DNA of 64,000 bases, from NCBI GenBank assembly GCA_945865485.1, contig CAMBEC010000005.1, positions 95,236 through 159,235 on the forward strand, in the 5' to 3' direction. The notes under the pieces were generated by a model. The model was not told the origin of the DNA and did not search any database. It was given only the letters and a program-made list of their open reading frames with translations. The stretch is from Rickettsia typhi (GTDB lineage: Bacteria; Pseudomonadota; Alphaproteobacteria; Rickettsiales; Rickettsiaceae). Numbering within the stretch: position 1 is the first letter of the stretch; the number at the start of each line of letters is the position of its first letter. Made by a program: the position numbers and the translations under genes. Shown piece by piece: positions 24,444-33,910 of this stretch.

Positions 24444-26452
24444 ACAAGTCCAAGATTATAGATGAGAATCTCTATTAATTTTATAAAAATAAAAGGAGAA
24501 ATTATACCACCAACTCCATAGAGAAATATTCCTTTCCACAATGAATACCTACTTTTCTGCTTATGAAAGTCTCTAAAAATAAATAGCATTAAAGCTGGAA
24601 TGATTAATGCATTAAACATAACCGAAGCGAGAATCACGCTATCCAGAGACTGGAATTTCATGAAATTAAGGATGTTAAGTGGTGGAAAAGCTGTAGTAAA
24701 TAACGCTGGTACTATTACAAAATACTTTACTATATCAGAAGTAAGTGAAAACACGGTTAGCAAACCACGCTTTACAGTCATTTTCTTACAGATGTTTTTT
24801 AATTCTAAAAGATTAGATAGGTCATGTTTCTTTGAAATAACATTGCCAGTTATCATTGTATTTTCATAAATCTCTTCTTCAAAAGTAAATCCTATATCAG
24901 CTTGAGCAAGGGCAAGGGCATCATTAAGTCCATCACCACACATAGCAACTACATAACCTTGTTGTTGGAGTGTTCTAACTAATTCTAGTTTTTTCTCTGG
25001 CGTCGCTTCAGAATGTAATTCTTCTATTCCAACTTTTTGTGCAACATATTTTGCTGTGATTGAATTATCTCCAGTAATTAGTATAGTACGTATGTTGTCG
25101 GCATGAAATTTCTCTATTTGTTTCATTATACCTTTACGAAAACGATCTCTTAAGTGAATTATTCCTATAATTCTTTTATCAACAGTAAGTAATAATGGTG
25201 TACCATGCGTTGTAGCTATTTGTTTTGTTAACAGTAAAATATTTTCAGGTAGATCTGCAATAGACTTATTAAGATAATGAGCAATAGACCTAACGCTGCC
25301 TTTACGAACCTCAATACCATTATAATTACAGCCACTTATGGGTTCTGATGATGAAAAGGGAAGGTGTTTGTATTGTGCCTCATCAATAATTATTTCTTTA
25401 TAGTTGTCATCATTTTCTGCAAATCTTCTGATACTCTCACCTTCATGAGTAATATCGGAAAATGACGATAAATATAAAAACTCTATGAAATTAGTGTTGT
25501 CTATTTCAGAAATATTGATAAAGTCTGTCATTTCTCTTTTGCCAACAGTAATGGTTCCTGTTTTGTCAAATAAAACAATATTGACATCTACTACGGTATC
25601 TAAGGCAACATTATCCCGAATAAAGATACCTTTTGTTTGAAGTTTTGAAGTGCCAAAAGTAATGATTGAGTGTTGTAGTCCAGAAATGGTAGTAGGTAGT
25701 AAAAGTACAATTAGGTCGAGCATATAGATCAAGGGTATATTAAATCCAGAATATTTTGCGATAACCCAAACAGTAAATATAACGCTTAAGAATAATACTG
25801 AGAACCCAAAGATAATTCTTTGCAAAGCTAACTCTGAAGGTAATGATTGTCTATTAATATCCTTAATCAACTGTGTTGCTCTTGCATAGAAAGAGTGTTG
25901 TTTAGAAAAACTAACTTTCATTATTATTTGATCGGTGCTTTCTATAATGCTTCCAGCTGTTAAAACATTATTTTCATCTGAATTTTTCAAATTAAAGCCC
26001 AAGATACCGGTTAAATCCGATTCATTAACATAACATGCTCCTTTAACGATAATTCCATCAAATGGTACCATGTCGCCTTTTGCCAAGAGAATAAAGTTAC
26101 CTGACTTAATTTTTTCTTTGGATACGAATGAAAAATTACTTATATCATGATCATTGGTAAGTTTTTTTATTAATACACTCGCTTCGTAGTAGCCTTTGCT
26201 GTTTTGGGAATGTTCAATTTTTGATTCAGCATAGCTGTCTGCAAAAGTTGAGAACAAAACGGTCATCCAAAGCCAAAAAGTAGTTTGGAAGTAAATTAGG
26301 GAATGGCCTGTTGGATTAATAATTTCATCAATAAAAAGCACAGTAGCGCACGCAGAGATCGCTGAAACAATACCAAATATTGGGTTGTTGATCCAATATT
26401 TCAGACCAATTTTTTTTAACGAGTTAGAGAAGGTGCTAGAAACAATATTCAT
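24440..26452 (-). CDS. kdpB: KdpB-like P-type ATPase with altered TGES motif
   Basis: A 670-residue P-type ATPase. The phosphorylation site is D296 in FDKTGTITVG, the nucleotide domain has KGSVRSIA, the hinge reads TGDNSITA and GDGLNDALALAQADI, and membrane segments include the KdpB-type LLPTTISGL. The polar SDIVKYFVIVPALF helix keeps the Asp and Lys of the KdpB coupling dipole. The actuator loop, normally TGES, reads TGIL (residues 148-151; 26000-26011), so the glutamate needed for dephosphorylation in the family is absent. The usual GDGTNDAPAL is also changed. Upstream is lysC (17-bp overlap), not kdpA. It may be a non-pumping or repurposed ATPase. Confidence 0.88.
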   Translation of the reverse strand: MNIVSSTFSNSLKKIGLKYWINNPIFGIVSAISACATVLFIDEIINPTGHSLIYFQTTFWLWMTVLFSTFADSYAESKIEHSQNSKGYYEASVLIKKLTNDHDISNFSFVSKEKIKSGNFILLAKGDMVPFDGIIVKGACYVNESDLTGILGFNLKNSDENNVLTAGSIIESTDQIIMKVSFSKQHSFYARATQLIKDINRQSLPSELALQRIIFGFSVLFLSVIFTVWVIAKYSGFNIPLIYMLDLIVLLLPTTISGLQHSIITFGTSKLQTKGIFIRDNVALDTVVDVNIVLFDKTGTITVGKREMTDFINISEIDNTNFIEFLYLSSFSDITHEGESIRRFAENDDNYKEIIIDEAQYKHLPFSSSEPISGCNYNGIEVRKGSVRSIAHYLNKSIADLPENILLLTKQIATTHGTPLLLTVDKRIIGIIHLRDRFRKGIMKQIEKFHADNIRTILITGDNSITAKYVAQKVGIEELHSEATPEKKLELVRTLQQQGYVVAMCGDGLNDALALAQADIGFTFEEEIYENTMITGNVISKKHDLSNLLELKNICKKMTVKRGLLTVFSLTSDIVKYFVIVPALFTTAFPPLNILNFMKFQSLDSVILASVMFNALIIPALMLFIFRDFHKQKSRYSLWKGIFLYGVGGIISPFIFIKLIEILIYNLGLV

Positions 26453-27629
26453 GTAGTAACTTAATTACCTTTTCGTTATCACGATCATTTACTATGAAGG
26501 ACATTTTGATATCAGAAAGGTCAGTTGATAGTATACTGACATTATTGTTGTTTAAAAGTTCAATAATTTTCCACACAAGTCCATTATCATTCTTTATACC
26601 ATACCCAACAATAGTTACTGAAGAAATGTTTGCTTCGGTAGAGTATTTTGTAAGTAGTAAATTGTTTTTTAAGTTATTAAGTAGCTTTTCACATTTATTC
26701 TTATCAATCAAATTAGCTATAATAATTGAATTATCTTTTCCAAAATTAAAGATTTGTTCAATCGGTACTAATTCTTTCGTAAATTCTTCAAAAATATGAA
26801 CAAAATTCTGCGCTTTATGCTCTATTTCGATTTTTAACAAATTTTTATTAGAAGTTATGGCAGTGATTTGTCGGTTTTCCATATTATTTATCTCGCTCTT
26901 AGTAGTTGTTCCATCGAGGTTAGTAAAAGAGGATAGAATTCTTAATTTAAAGCCGTAACGTTTTGCAGCTAACGCCGCTCTGGGATGGAGAACCTTTGCT
27001 CCAGCGTTGCATAAAGCATATAGCTCTTCTATATTAATAATGTCAATTTTCTTTGCGTTATGAACCACTCGAGGGTCAGCTGTATAAATACCATCAACAT
27101 CAGTATATATATCGCATCTTTCGGCATTTAGTGAAGCGGCAATGATTGCAGCGGTGGTGTCTGATCCTCCTTTGCCAAGGGTTGTTATATCTCCGTCAAT
27201 AGATACCCCCTGAAACCCTGTAATTACTGGTGTTATTCCTTGGCTAAGCAATTCATTTAGTTTATGGGGATTGATATTTACTATTTGTGCATTACCATGC
27301 GTTTTTGTTGTTTCGATAGGGACTTGCCAACCTTGCAGAGATCGGGCTTTGATACCTATTGATTGTAGCTGTAGCGCAAGTAAAGCTGAAGTCACTATCT
27401 CTCCGCTTGCAATTGCAGCGTCATATTCTTGTAAGGAAGTTGTCTCATCAAGTCTGGATAATTCTGCGCATTGAGTAATTAAAGAATTTGTTGCTCCTGC
27501 CATCGCTGAAACGACGGCAACAACTTGGTTACCTGACTCAAGTTCAGCTTTAACAAGCTTTGCAACATTTTTAATTCTTGTGAGATCAGCGACAGAGGTG
27601 CCACCAAATTTCTGTACAATGATGCCCAT
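26436..27629 (-). CDS. lysC: Aspartate kinase
   Basis: A 397-residue monofunctional aspartokinase: the kinase domain starts VQKFGGTSVADLTRIKNVA, with VVSAMAGATNSL, GFQGVSIDGDITTLGKGGSD and CDIYTDVDGIYTADPRVV. ACT-type regulatory domains occupy the last 130 residues. It phosphorylates aspartate at the entry to lysine, diaminopimelate, threonine and methionine synthesis. With dapA it supports a working diaminopimelate branch. It is the first gene of a lysC-kdpB-kdpC run (17-bp and 4-bp overlaps), an unusual operon. The start is confirmed by KFGGTSV near the N-terminus. Confidence 0.95.
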   Translation of the reverse strand: MGIIVQKFGGTSVADLTRIKNVAKLVKAELESGNQVVAVVSAMAGATNSLITQCAELSRLDETTSLQEYDAAIASGEIVTSALLALQLQSIGIKARSLQGWQVPIETTKTHGNAQIVNINPHKLNELLSQGITPVITGFQGVSIDGDITTLGKGGSDTTAAIIAASLNAERCDIYTDVDGIYTADPRVVHNAKKIDIINIEELYALCNAGAKVLHPRAALAAKRYGFKLRILSSFTNLDGTTTKSEINNMENRQITAITSNKNLLKIEIEHKAQNFVHIFEEFTKELVPIEQIFNFGKDNSIIIANLIDKNKCEKLLNNLKNNLLLTKYSTEANISSVTIVGYGIKNDNGLVWKIIELLNNNNVSILSTDLSDIKMSFIVNDRDNEKVIKLLHEYCF

Positions 27630-27751
27630 AAATTCAAGAGTTTTCTAAATTGCCTGACTATATCACTTTGCGGGTACGTTTTGAAGGGTAAAAATTTACA
27701 TATATAAGTTTTTAGATTAATATCCCTTTATTAACTATGAGATTCTAAATA

Positions 27752-28498
27752 ATGACTGAAAAATCCTCTATTGATAAAGAAGAACTGAATAAATTTAATA
27801 AAACATATTCAGAATGGTGGGATAACGAAGGGGAGTTTAAAACTTTGCACCAAATTAATCCCATTCGTATCGATTATATTACTTCAAAAATAAAGCAATA
27901 TTTCAACATATCGACTGCTAAAAAACAATTGCTAAATGACTTTAGATTGCTTGATGTTGGATCAGGTGGAGGACTGATTTCTGTGCCAATGTACCATCTT
28001 GGTGCTAAAGTGACCGGACTAGACGCTAATGAACATAATGTTAAAGCTGCAGAATTTTATGCAAAAGAGCATAAATTAAATATAAATTATCTTAATACAA
28101 CAATAGAGCTACATGTTAATTCTGATAACAAATACGATATAATCTTATGTCTTGAAGTACTAGAACACGTTGCTAACCCCAGTGATTTTATAGCAAATTT
28201 ATCTAAGTTACTGGCACCGGGGGGGCTTCTTATTGTTTCAACTATTAATAGAACAGCAAAATCTTATTTACTGGCAATTGTAGGGGCAGAATATGTGCTT
28301 CGTTGGGTTCCAGTCAACACTCATAATTATTCTAAGTTTATAAAACCATCAGAGTTGGTTCAAATGTCTCGAACTACTGATTTGAGAATTGAAGAATTAA
28401 AAGGCCTTGTTTTTTCAATTTTACAACAAGAGTGGATACTTTGTGATGATATAGATGTGAATTATTTTGCTGTGTTTAGTAAGGTGAAGGCAATTTAG
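27752..28498 (+). CDS. ubiG: Ubiquinone biosynthesis O-methyltransferase UbiG
   Basis: A 248-residue SAM-dependent methyltransferase. UbiG marks are FNKTYSEWWDNEGEFKTLHQ, NPIRIDYI, the SAM-binding LLDVGSGGGLISVPM, DIILCLEVLEHVANP, and GGLLIVSTINRTAKSYLLAI with WVPVNTHNYSKFIKPSEL. It performs both O-methylations of ubiquinone synthesis at the membrane. It is divergent from lysC. Length and motif order are normal. It supplies quinone for the complex I and cytochrome oxidase implied elsewhere in the window. Confidence 0.95.
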   Translation: MTEKSSIDKEELNKFNKTYSEWWDNEGEFKTLHQINPIRIDYITSKIKQYFNISTAKKQLLNDFRLLDVGSGGGLISVPMYHLGAKVTGLDANEHNVKAAEFYAKEHKLNINYLNTTIELHVNSDNKYDIILCLEVLEHVANPSDFIANLSKLLAPGGLLIVSTINRTAKSYLLAIVGAEYVLRWVPVNTHNYSKFIKPSELVQMSRTTDLRIEELKGLVFSILQQEWILCDDIDVNYFAVFSKVKAI

Positions 28499-28697
28499 TT
28501 GGATTTTATTTGCTATTTAGCCTTAACTCCTTTATACAACAAACTATAATAAGTTTGTTGGTATTTGATGCTTTGTTACTCATCGTTCACCTTTATATAT
28601 TAGGTTTCGCTCTATCGTGTCGTGTACCAAATACCCTTGAATTTACTATATATAGAAAGAGCCATAAATATATATTTTCGTTACAAGAGGTTAGTCT

Positions 28698-29333
28698 ATG
28701 AATCTACCGGATAACCCAAGATTATTGCTATTTTTAAGAGAATTGTTTGATACCAATGCAGAGTTTTCATCGATCCATGACGATAAATTTTTTGCTAAAT
28801 TTCATGATAGTCAGACTCCCAATCTAACAATTTTAAAATGCTCTGATTCGCGAGTCCAAATGGAGTCATTCGATAAAACACCTCAGAATGGTGTATTCGC
28901 TATAAGAAACATAGGTAACCAACTTTCTACTTGTGAAGGATCTATTGATTTTGGTATAGAAATTCTTAATACGCCTTTTTTACTTATTATTGGTCATTCA
29001 GATTGTGGGGCGGTAACGGCTGCATTAAATGGTACAAAAACCGAATCAGAGTTTATAAATAAAGAACTTAGTACCATAAAAATTACTGCAACTTGCCTTG
29101 AGGATGCAATAATAGAGAATATAAACTACCAGGTGCAAAAAGCGATAAAAAAATATAAATCAAGGATTAATTCTGGCGTACTTACTGTGATTGGAGCTGT
29201 TTATGATTTTAAAAATGATTTTGGCTTTGGTCACGGTAAAGTAGTTCTAACAAGCATAAACGGTATCACAGATGCATCTCTGGTTAAAGCAATGTATATA
29301 GAAAGAATAAGTAATTTACATTTCTTGGGATAA
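28698..29333 (+). CDS. Beta-class carbonic anhydrase
   Basis: A 211-residue beta carbonic anhydrase. Zinc ligands are visible as Cys48 (with the Asp50-Arg52 dyad in CSDSRV), His100 and Cys103 in GHSDCGAV. The RNIGNQLSTCEGSIDFGIEIL segment is typical. It interconverts CO2 and bicarbonate in the cytoplasm, supplying bicarbonate for carboxylation or pH control. The 200-bp gap upstream contains a short TTG-initiated frame that I do not accept as a gene. It stands alone between ubiG and the symporter-kinase gene. Confidence 0.92.
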   Translation: MNLPDNPRLLLFLRELFDTNAEFSSIHDDKFFAKFHDSQTPNLTILKCSDSRVQMESFDKTPQNGVFAIRNIGNQLSTCEGSIDFGIEILNTPFLLIIGHSDCGAVTAALNGTKTESEFINKELSTIKITATCLEDAIIENINYQVQKAIKKYKSRINSGVLTVIGAVYDFKNDFGFGHGKVVLTSINGITDASLVKAMYIERISNLHFLG

Positions 29334-29535
29334 TTATTTATTAAAGCATATTGAATTCAAGCCCCAAATATGGCAAACAATCAACTGGGGGTTGAAATAA
29401 AATATTTATCTTATCCATAATTCAGGTTAATTTATAACAAGTTAAATCTATGGTCTAAATATAATATTGCAACTCTTAAATAAATGTTTTATATATGTGT
29501 AATATAATGTTTAGTAACTCATGATTGATTAATTT

Positions 29536-32478
29536 ATGAATTTTGGCATAGATGCTTTAATCTTTACAGTATTTTTAATTGTTACGCTTGTAATTGGCAT
29601 ATTTTCTAGCAGAGGCGTAAAAACTATTAAGCAATATGCTATAGGTGATAGAAATTTTTCTACTCTAACTATTTCGGCTACATTAATAGCAACGTGGATT
29701 AGTGGAAGTGCATTTTTAACAGACATTTCAGAGGTATATAAAGGGGGGCTGTTTTATATGGTGCCTGGGATGTTAGGAGATATATTTAGCTGCTTGATAA
29801 TTTGTTATTTCCTTGCTCCTAGAATGGGGGAATTTCTAGGAACATTATCCATAGCTGATGCAATGGGTAATTTATACGGTCAAAAAGTTAGATTTATTAC
29901 TTCTATCTCTAGCGTGTTCAATTGTATTGGTAAGTTGGCAGCGCAATTTAAAGTTGCCGCAACAATATTGCAATTGTTTTTTGGTTTATCTAGCTTTTAT
30001 GCTACTGTCGCGAGTAGTCTTGTACTTATAATTTATTCAACATTTGGTGGAATAAAAGCTGTCACATTTACTGATGTAATTCAGTTTTTTACCTTTGGTA
30101 CAGTCATACCGATTATTGCTTTGATTATTTGGGGTAATTTTAATGATCCATCGGTTGTATTTAATACAATTTCACAGCACGAATTATTTGATTACACACA
30201 GCTAATAGACACCAGCAACTATAAGTTTTGGGGCTCAGTAGGCTTAGCATTTTACTTTATTATACCATCATTTAACCCCGCTATTTTTCAACGAGTATCA
30301 ATGGCAAAGGATACTACTCAAGTAGCTAGTTCTTTTTTTATAGCAACTATGGTCAGACTTGCTATTTCCATATTATTTTTTTGGATTGGTATTTTATTAA
30401 TAACTAATAATCCCAATTTAGAACCAACCCAATTATTATCGTACATAATAGATAATTACACATATATAGTTGGGTTTAAAGGGCTTATTGCGATTGGTAT
30501 TATAGCTATGGCAATGTCGACAGCTGATTCATATTTAAATGCAGCTACAGTAACGTTGTCCTATGATATAAAAAAATCTTTTGGTTATGATATAACAGAA
30601 AAATATAATTTATATTTTTCCTATATTTGCTCAACGATTATAGGCGTTCTAGCTTTCATTTTAGCTTTTTATATGAAAGGTCTGCTTAGTATATTTTTGT
30701 TGGTGAGCAATTTCTATTTACCAGTAGTTACGGTTCCATTTCTTTTGGCAATATTGGGATTTCGTAGTACAGCAAAGGCAGTGCTAATTGGTATAATAGC
30801 TGGCTTATGCGCTGTGGTTACCTGGAGAATATTGTGGATGGAAAGTACGGGAGTAGATAGCGTAATTCCTGGTATGCTAGCTAATTTAGTGTTTTTAATG
30901 GGTAGTCACTATTTATTTAAAGAGCCAGGAGGTTGGGTAGGAATAAAGGATGGAGGAACATTTGAAATAGTAAAAAAAGAGCGCCGTAAACGATGGGAAT
31001 ATTATATAAACAAGATCAAAACTTTTGATTTATTAACTTTTTGTCAAAACAATACCCCTAGTAACGAATCAGCTTATTCTATTTTTGGAATATTTTGTAT
31101 TATTGCGGTTTTTTCTACTATGTACTCCTTACCTATAGAAATTCGCCAACAATATAGTAAAATTATAGAATTTATATATCATTCGGTATTATTGTCGTCT
31201 TCTGCCTTTTTAACTTACCCAATTTGGCCTCCAACTTTTAGAAGCGATAAGTTTATTGCAGTATTTTGGATTATTGGATTATTTTATATCTTAGCCTTTG
31301 TTGGTGGTTTGCAAGTAATTATAAGCAATTTTGGTCAATTTCAGCTAATGATATTTTTGCTTAGTATGGTGGTTCTTGCTATGCTGGTTCGTTGGCATGT
31401 AGCTTTATTTTTAATAGTTAGTGGAATAGTATCAAGTGTATACTTTTTTAAGTGGTATACTGGTATTGAAAATTTTGATACTAACTTTGGTACTTTGCAG
31501 TTTAAAGTAACTTATTTATTATTGCTAGTAGGGGGAGTTCTTATAGCCTTTTTTAAGCCCCAACAAGAACACCTAGAAGCTACGGAAGAGAAAGCTGCTC
31601 ATTGGGAAGGAAAAGCTGAAGAGCTTGATGTCGCAAACAAAGAATCTTGGCGCCTATGTGATAGTATTATCGAGAAAATGACTATTATCGAGCGTGAATT
31701 TCAGAATAAAGAGGCTAAGGAGGGTATTTTAAAGGAGAAGGAGCTTTATTTGCAAGAACGAATTCGGCTAATGAAAATTGAGATGCTGAAAAATAAAGAC
31801 ATGAAAAATGAATTTATTCGTAATCTACCTCACGAAACTAATACCCCACTAACTGTAGTTTTAAGCCTATGTGATGTGTTATATTCATATTATGACAATC
31901 TAGATGCGAATAAAATTAAGGGTGTTATTAAAGATATAATCAATAGTGGCGATCGCCTAAAAACCTATGTTCATGGTATTACTGATTTATCAAAACTATC
32001 TTCGCTTACTTACGAGCTGAATAAAAAGCCAATTAATTTGAGCAAATTAGTTAGAGAACGCACGATACTTTATAAGAAAATATTTTCAGACGAAACTCCA
32101 ACAGAATTCAATCTTAACATCTCAGAGGCTATAGTAGTGTTTTGTGATAAGTATTATATGGCACAAGCTATTGATAATTTAATTAGCAATGCGGCAATTT
32201 ACGGCAAGGGCAAGCCTATTACCATAAATTTAAGTAAAATCTCAGATAATAATATCCGCTTTGAAATTACTGATCAAGGAATTGGTATTCCGCAAGATGA
32301 GTTAGTTACTATATTTAACACATTCACAGTAAGTTCTAAAACTAAAACGCCAGCTGGTGGTAGGGGTATTGGTTTGACTTTGATTGAAAAAATTATCAAG
32401 CTCCATGATGGGAAAATCTGGGCCGAGAGTGACAATTATTCAGGGTCGAGCTTTTATTTCACTCTACCAATAAAATAG
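29536..32478 (+). CDS. Sodium:solute symporter fused to histidine kinase
   Basis: A 980-residue membrane sensor. Residues 1-450 are a sodium:solute symporter domain with about 13 helices (TISATLIATWISGSAFLTDI; YSTFGGIKAVTFTDVIQF; IAMAMSTADSYLNAATV). A further five or so helices span 510-675, then a coiled coil (EATEEKAAHWEGKAEELD). HisKA has the phospho-acceptor His766 in LPHETNTPLTVV, and the ATPase domain has IDNLISNA (879-886), ITDQGIGIP and GGRGIGLTLI. Related CbrA-type proteins sense or transport a solute and phosphorylate a separate regulator. No response regulator is adjacent. The substrate cannot be told from sequence. Confidence 0.9.
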   Translation: MNFGIDALIFTVFLIVTLVIGIFSSRGVKTIKQYAIGDRNFSTLTISATLIATWISGSAFLTDISEVYKGGLFYMVPGMLGDIFSCLIICYFLAPRMGEFLGTLSIADAMGNLYGQKVRFITSISSVFNCIGKLAAQFKVAATILQLFFGLSSFYATVASSLVLIIYSTFGGIKAVTFTDVIQFFTFGTVIPIIALIIWGNFNDPSVVFNTISQHELFDYTQLIDTSNYKFWGSVGLAFYFIIPSFNPAIFQRVSMAKDTTQVASSFFIATMVRLAISILFFWIGILLITNNPNLEPTQLLSYIIDNYTYIVGFKGLIAIGIIAMAMSTADSYLNAATVTLSYDIKKSFGYDITEKYNLYFSYICSTIIGVLAFILAFYMKGLLSIFLLVSNFYLPVVTVPFLLAILGFRSTAKAVLIGIIAGLCAVVTWRILWMESTGVDSVIPGMLANLVFLMGSHYLFKEPGGWVGIKDGGTFEIVKKERRKRWEYYINKIKTFDLLTFCQNNTPSNESAYSIFGIFCIIAVFSTMYSLPIEIRQQYSKIIEFIYHSVLLSSSAFLTYPIWPPTFRSDKFIAVFWIIGLFYILAFVGGLQVIISNFGQFQLMIFLLSMVVLAMLVRWHVALFLIVSGIVSSVYFFKWYTGIENFDTNFGTLQFKVTYLLLLVGGVLIAFFKPQQEHLEATEEKAAHWEGKAEELDVANKESWRLCDSIIEKMTIIEREFQNKEAKEGILKEKELYLQERIRLMKIEMLKNKDMKNEFIRNLPHETNTPLTVVLSLCDVLYSYYDNLDANKIKGVIKDIINSGDRLKTYVHGITDLSKLSSLTYELNKKPINLSKLVRERTILYKKIFSDETPTEFNLNISEAIVVFCDKYYMAQAIDNLISNAAIYGKGKPITINLSKISDNNIRFEITDQGIGIPQDELVTIFNTFTVSSKTKTPAGGRGIGLTLIEKIIKLHDGKIWAESDNYSGSSFYFTLPIK

Positions 32479-32499
32479 TAGCAAGTACACATAACTTAG

Positions 32500-32800
32500 T
32501 AGACTGATAACGAAGAATGGTTAACCGAACTATGAATAAGAATATAGTTTTTATATAAGGTGCATACCATACGCAGCGTCATGCTGAACTTGGTTCAGTA
32601 TGATCGCCACCAGTCGTTTGATCTTCTTTTCTGTTTTATGAGATCTTGACCTAAGGAATGCGAAGGCCCATAAATTCAGGATGACTTACGGCCATGGATG
32701 AATGGTGTTTGCTCTGATGTTACAATACAATATGACAAATATGTTGCCTAACAAACCCTGATCTCTTATCCATAGTTTAGGTTAGTTAACACGGTATGGG
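32500..32800. repeat. About 300-bp palindromic repeat, copy B
   Basis: The 364-bp gap between the symporter-kinase gene and virB9 contains no gene. It is filled by a relative of the 20-kb repeat: AATAAGAATATAGTTTTT, CGCAGCGTCATGCTGAACTT, GGTTCAG, GAATGCGAAGGCCCATAAAT, TCAGGATGACTTAC, AATATGACAAATATGTTGCC and TTTAGGTTAGTTAAC. Its ends are imperfectly inverted (GGTTAACCGAACTATG against CATAGTTTAGGTTAGTTAAC). Confidence 0.75.
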
Positions 32801-32842
32801 GTTTATTAGATAAATCCCATAATGGAATTTACTATTTCTTAC

Positions 32843-33907
32843 TTAATAAGGTTTGTAAGTTTCATTAAACACGCAAACAATTTTCTTGCCAGCTCTTAAA
32901 GTAAGCTTCCTAAATACCTGCTCTACTACCACTAAGTTGCTGTTATTAGGGTCTAAGCGAAAATTGACCATTGATTCCATAAGATCTTCGTCTACAGCAA
33001 ATATTGCTGGAATCTCGTTATTCTTATCTCTAAATTGCAGGTATGTAAACTCGCCATCATCAAATATCTTAATTGGTGCAATTTCTTCATTACCGCTTAT
33101 AGAATAATAAAAATTAAAATTTTCCGGATGCTTAAGGTCTGGTCCTTTGCTATCGCTTTTAGAAAAAGTACGAATATGATCTTCGTCTTCTTCATCTGGA
33201 TATATAAATTTAACATTAAATACCATGCCAGGATCACGGATATCTGTTGTTTCTTCAGCATATAGCTCGAAAAAATATGTTCGTTTGTTGGTTATTAAAG
33301 TAAGGTTAGTGGTTGCGTCTGGTTCCATGGGTTTGATAAATATTCTGTGGCCAGCTGGAACTATTTGCCATGAAGTAGTATCTCCCATGGAAATACTTAT
33401 TACTTCCTCGTTACTAGCAAGTTCAATACTAGCTTGATAGCCATAATATCCAGTGAATTTAAATACGTCATCAGGGTTATACACCATAACTCTAATTCTA
33501 CTATCAACTGGAGTGGGCCTTGATTCCCTTATTGCAAAAGCAGTAGAGGTTGTAAAAAATATAGCTAAGAATATTATAATATTAAAATTCAAAATTAACG
33601 AGATATTAAGCCCACTTGAGATAATACTTGAGGTATTATTGACAATTGACCGCTTTTGCAATTCTATTCCTGCGGACAATTGCGGCATTGTTCCTGTGTT
33701 CGAATCCTCATCAACTTTATGTGTTCTATGGTTTTGTACTCCATGTACTCCTTGCGCTTGCTGCTCAGTAGCGAGTTTCGAAAGAGATCTAATGCCATTT
33801 TGGGGATCTTGCGTTTGTTCCAATACCAAGTGTGAACGGGGCGAGTTTACACCATGAAATTTAGTTGTCCCATTTAATATTGCAGTTGGTATAATTAATT
33901 TTTTCAT
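32843..33907 (-). CDS. virB9: Type IV secretion protein VirB9 with N-terminal insertion
   Basis: The C-terminal 230 residues are VirB9: DSRIRVMVYNPDDVFKFTGY, YQASIELASNEEVISISMGD, WQIVPAGHRIFIKP, NLTLITNKRTYFFEL, and the C-terminal domain with DDGEFTYLQFRD and VVEQVFRKLTLRAG. VirB9 forms the outer-membrane core of the secretion channel with VirB7 and VirB10. A signal-peptide-like segment appears only at residues 100-125 (IIIFLAIFFTTSTAFA). Before it lie about 90 hydrophilic residues of unlike composition (33610-33880), while the first residues MKKLII look like an original start. The start is 3 bp after virB8, so it is fixed by coupling. Whether the product is exported correctly is uncertain. 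Confidence 0.87.
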   Translation of the reverse strand: MKKLIIPTAILNGTTKFHGVNSPRSHLVLEQTQDPQNGIRSLSKLATEQQAQGVHGVQNHRTHKVDEDSNTGTMPQLSAGIELQKRSIVNNTSSIISSGLNISLILNFNIIIFLAIFFTTSTAFAIRESRPTPVDSRIRVMVYNPDDVFKFTGYYGYQASIELASNEEVISISMGDTTSWQIVPAGHRIFIKPMEPDATTNLTLITNKRTYFFELYAEETTDIRDPGMVFNVKFIYPDEEDEDHIRTFSKSDSKGPDLKHPENFNFYYSISGNEEIAPIKIFDDGEFTYLQFRDKNNEIPAIFAVDEDLMESMVNFRLDPNNSNLVVVEQVFRKLTLRAGKKIVCVFNETYKPY

Positions 33908-33910
33908 GAC

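Noticed and set aside
27630..27751. Lysine riboswitch in front of lysC
   Set aside because: Only 122 bp separate lysC from the divergent ubiG, and none of the conserved lysine-element blocks are visible.
28510..28701. 63-codon hydrophobic frame before the carbonic anhydrase gene
   Set aside because: It starts with TTG, has no ribosome site and overlaps the carbonic anhydrase start. The region is more likely a promoter and leader.
33453..33857. 134-codon plus-strand frame opposite virB9
   Set aside because: It is antisense to a firmly identified gene, and its Cys-rich composition arises from the inserted segment read backwards.
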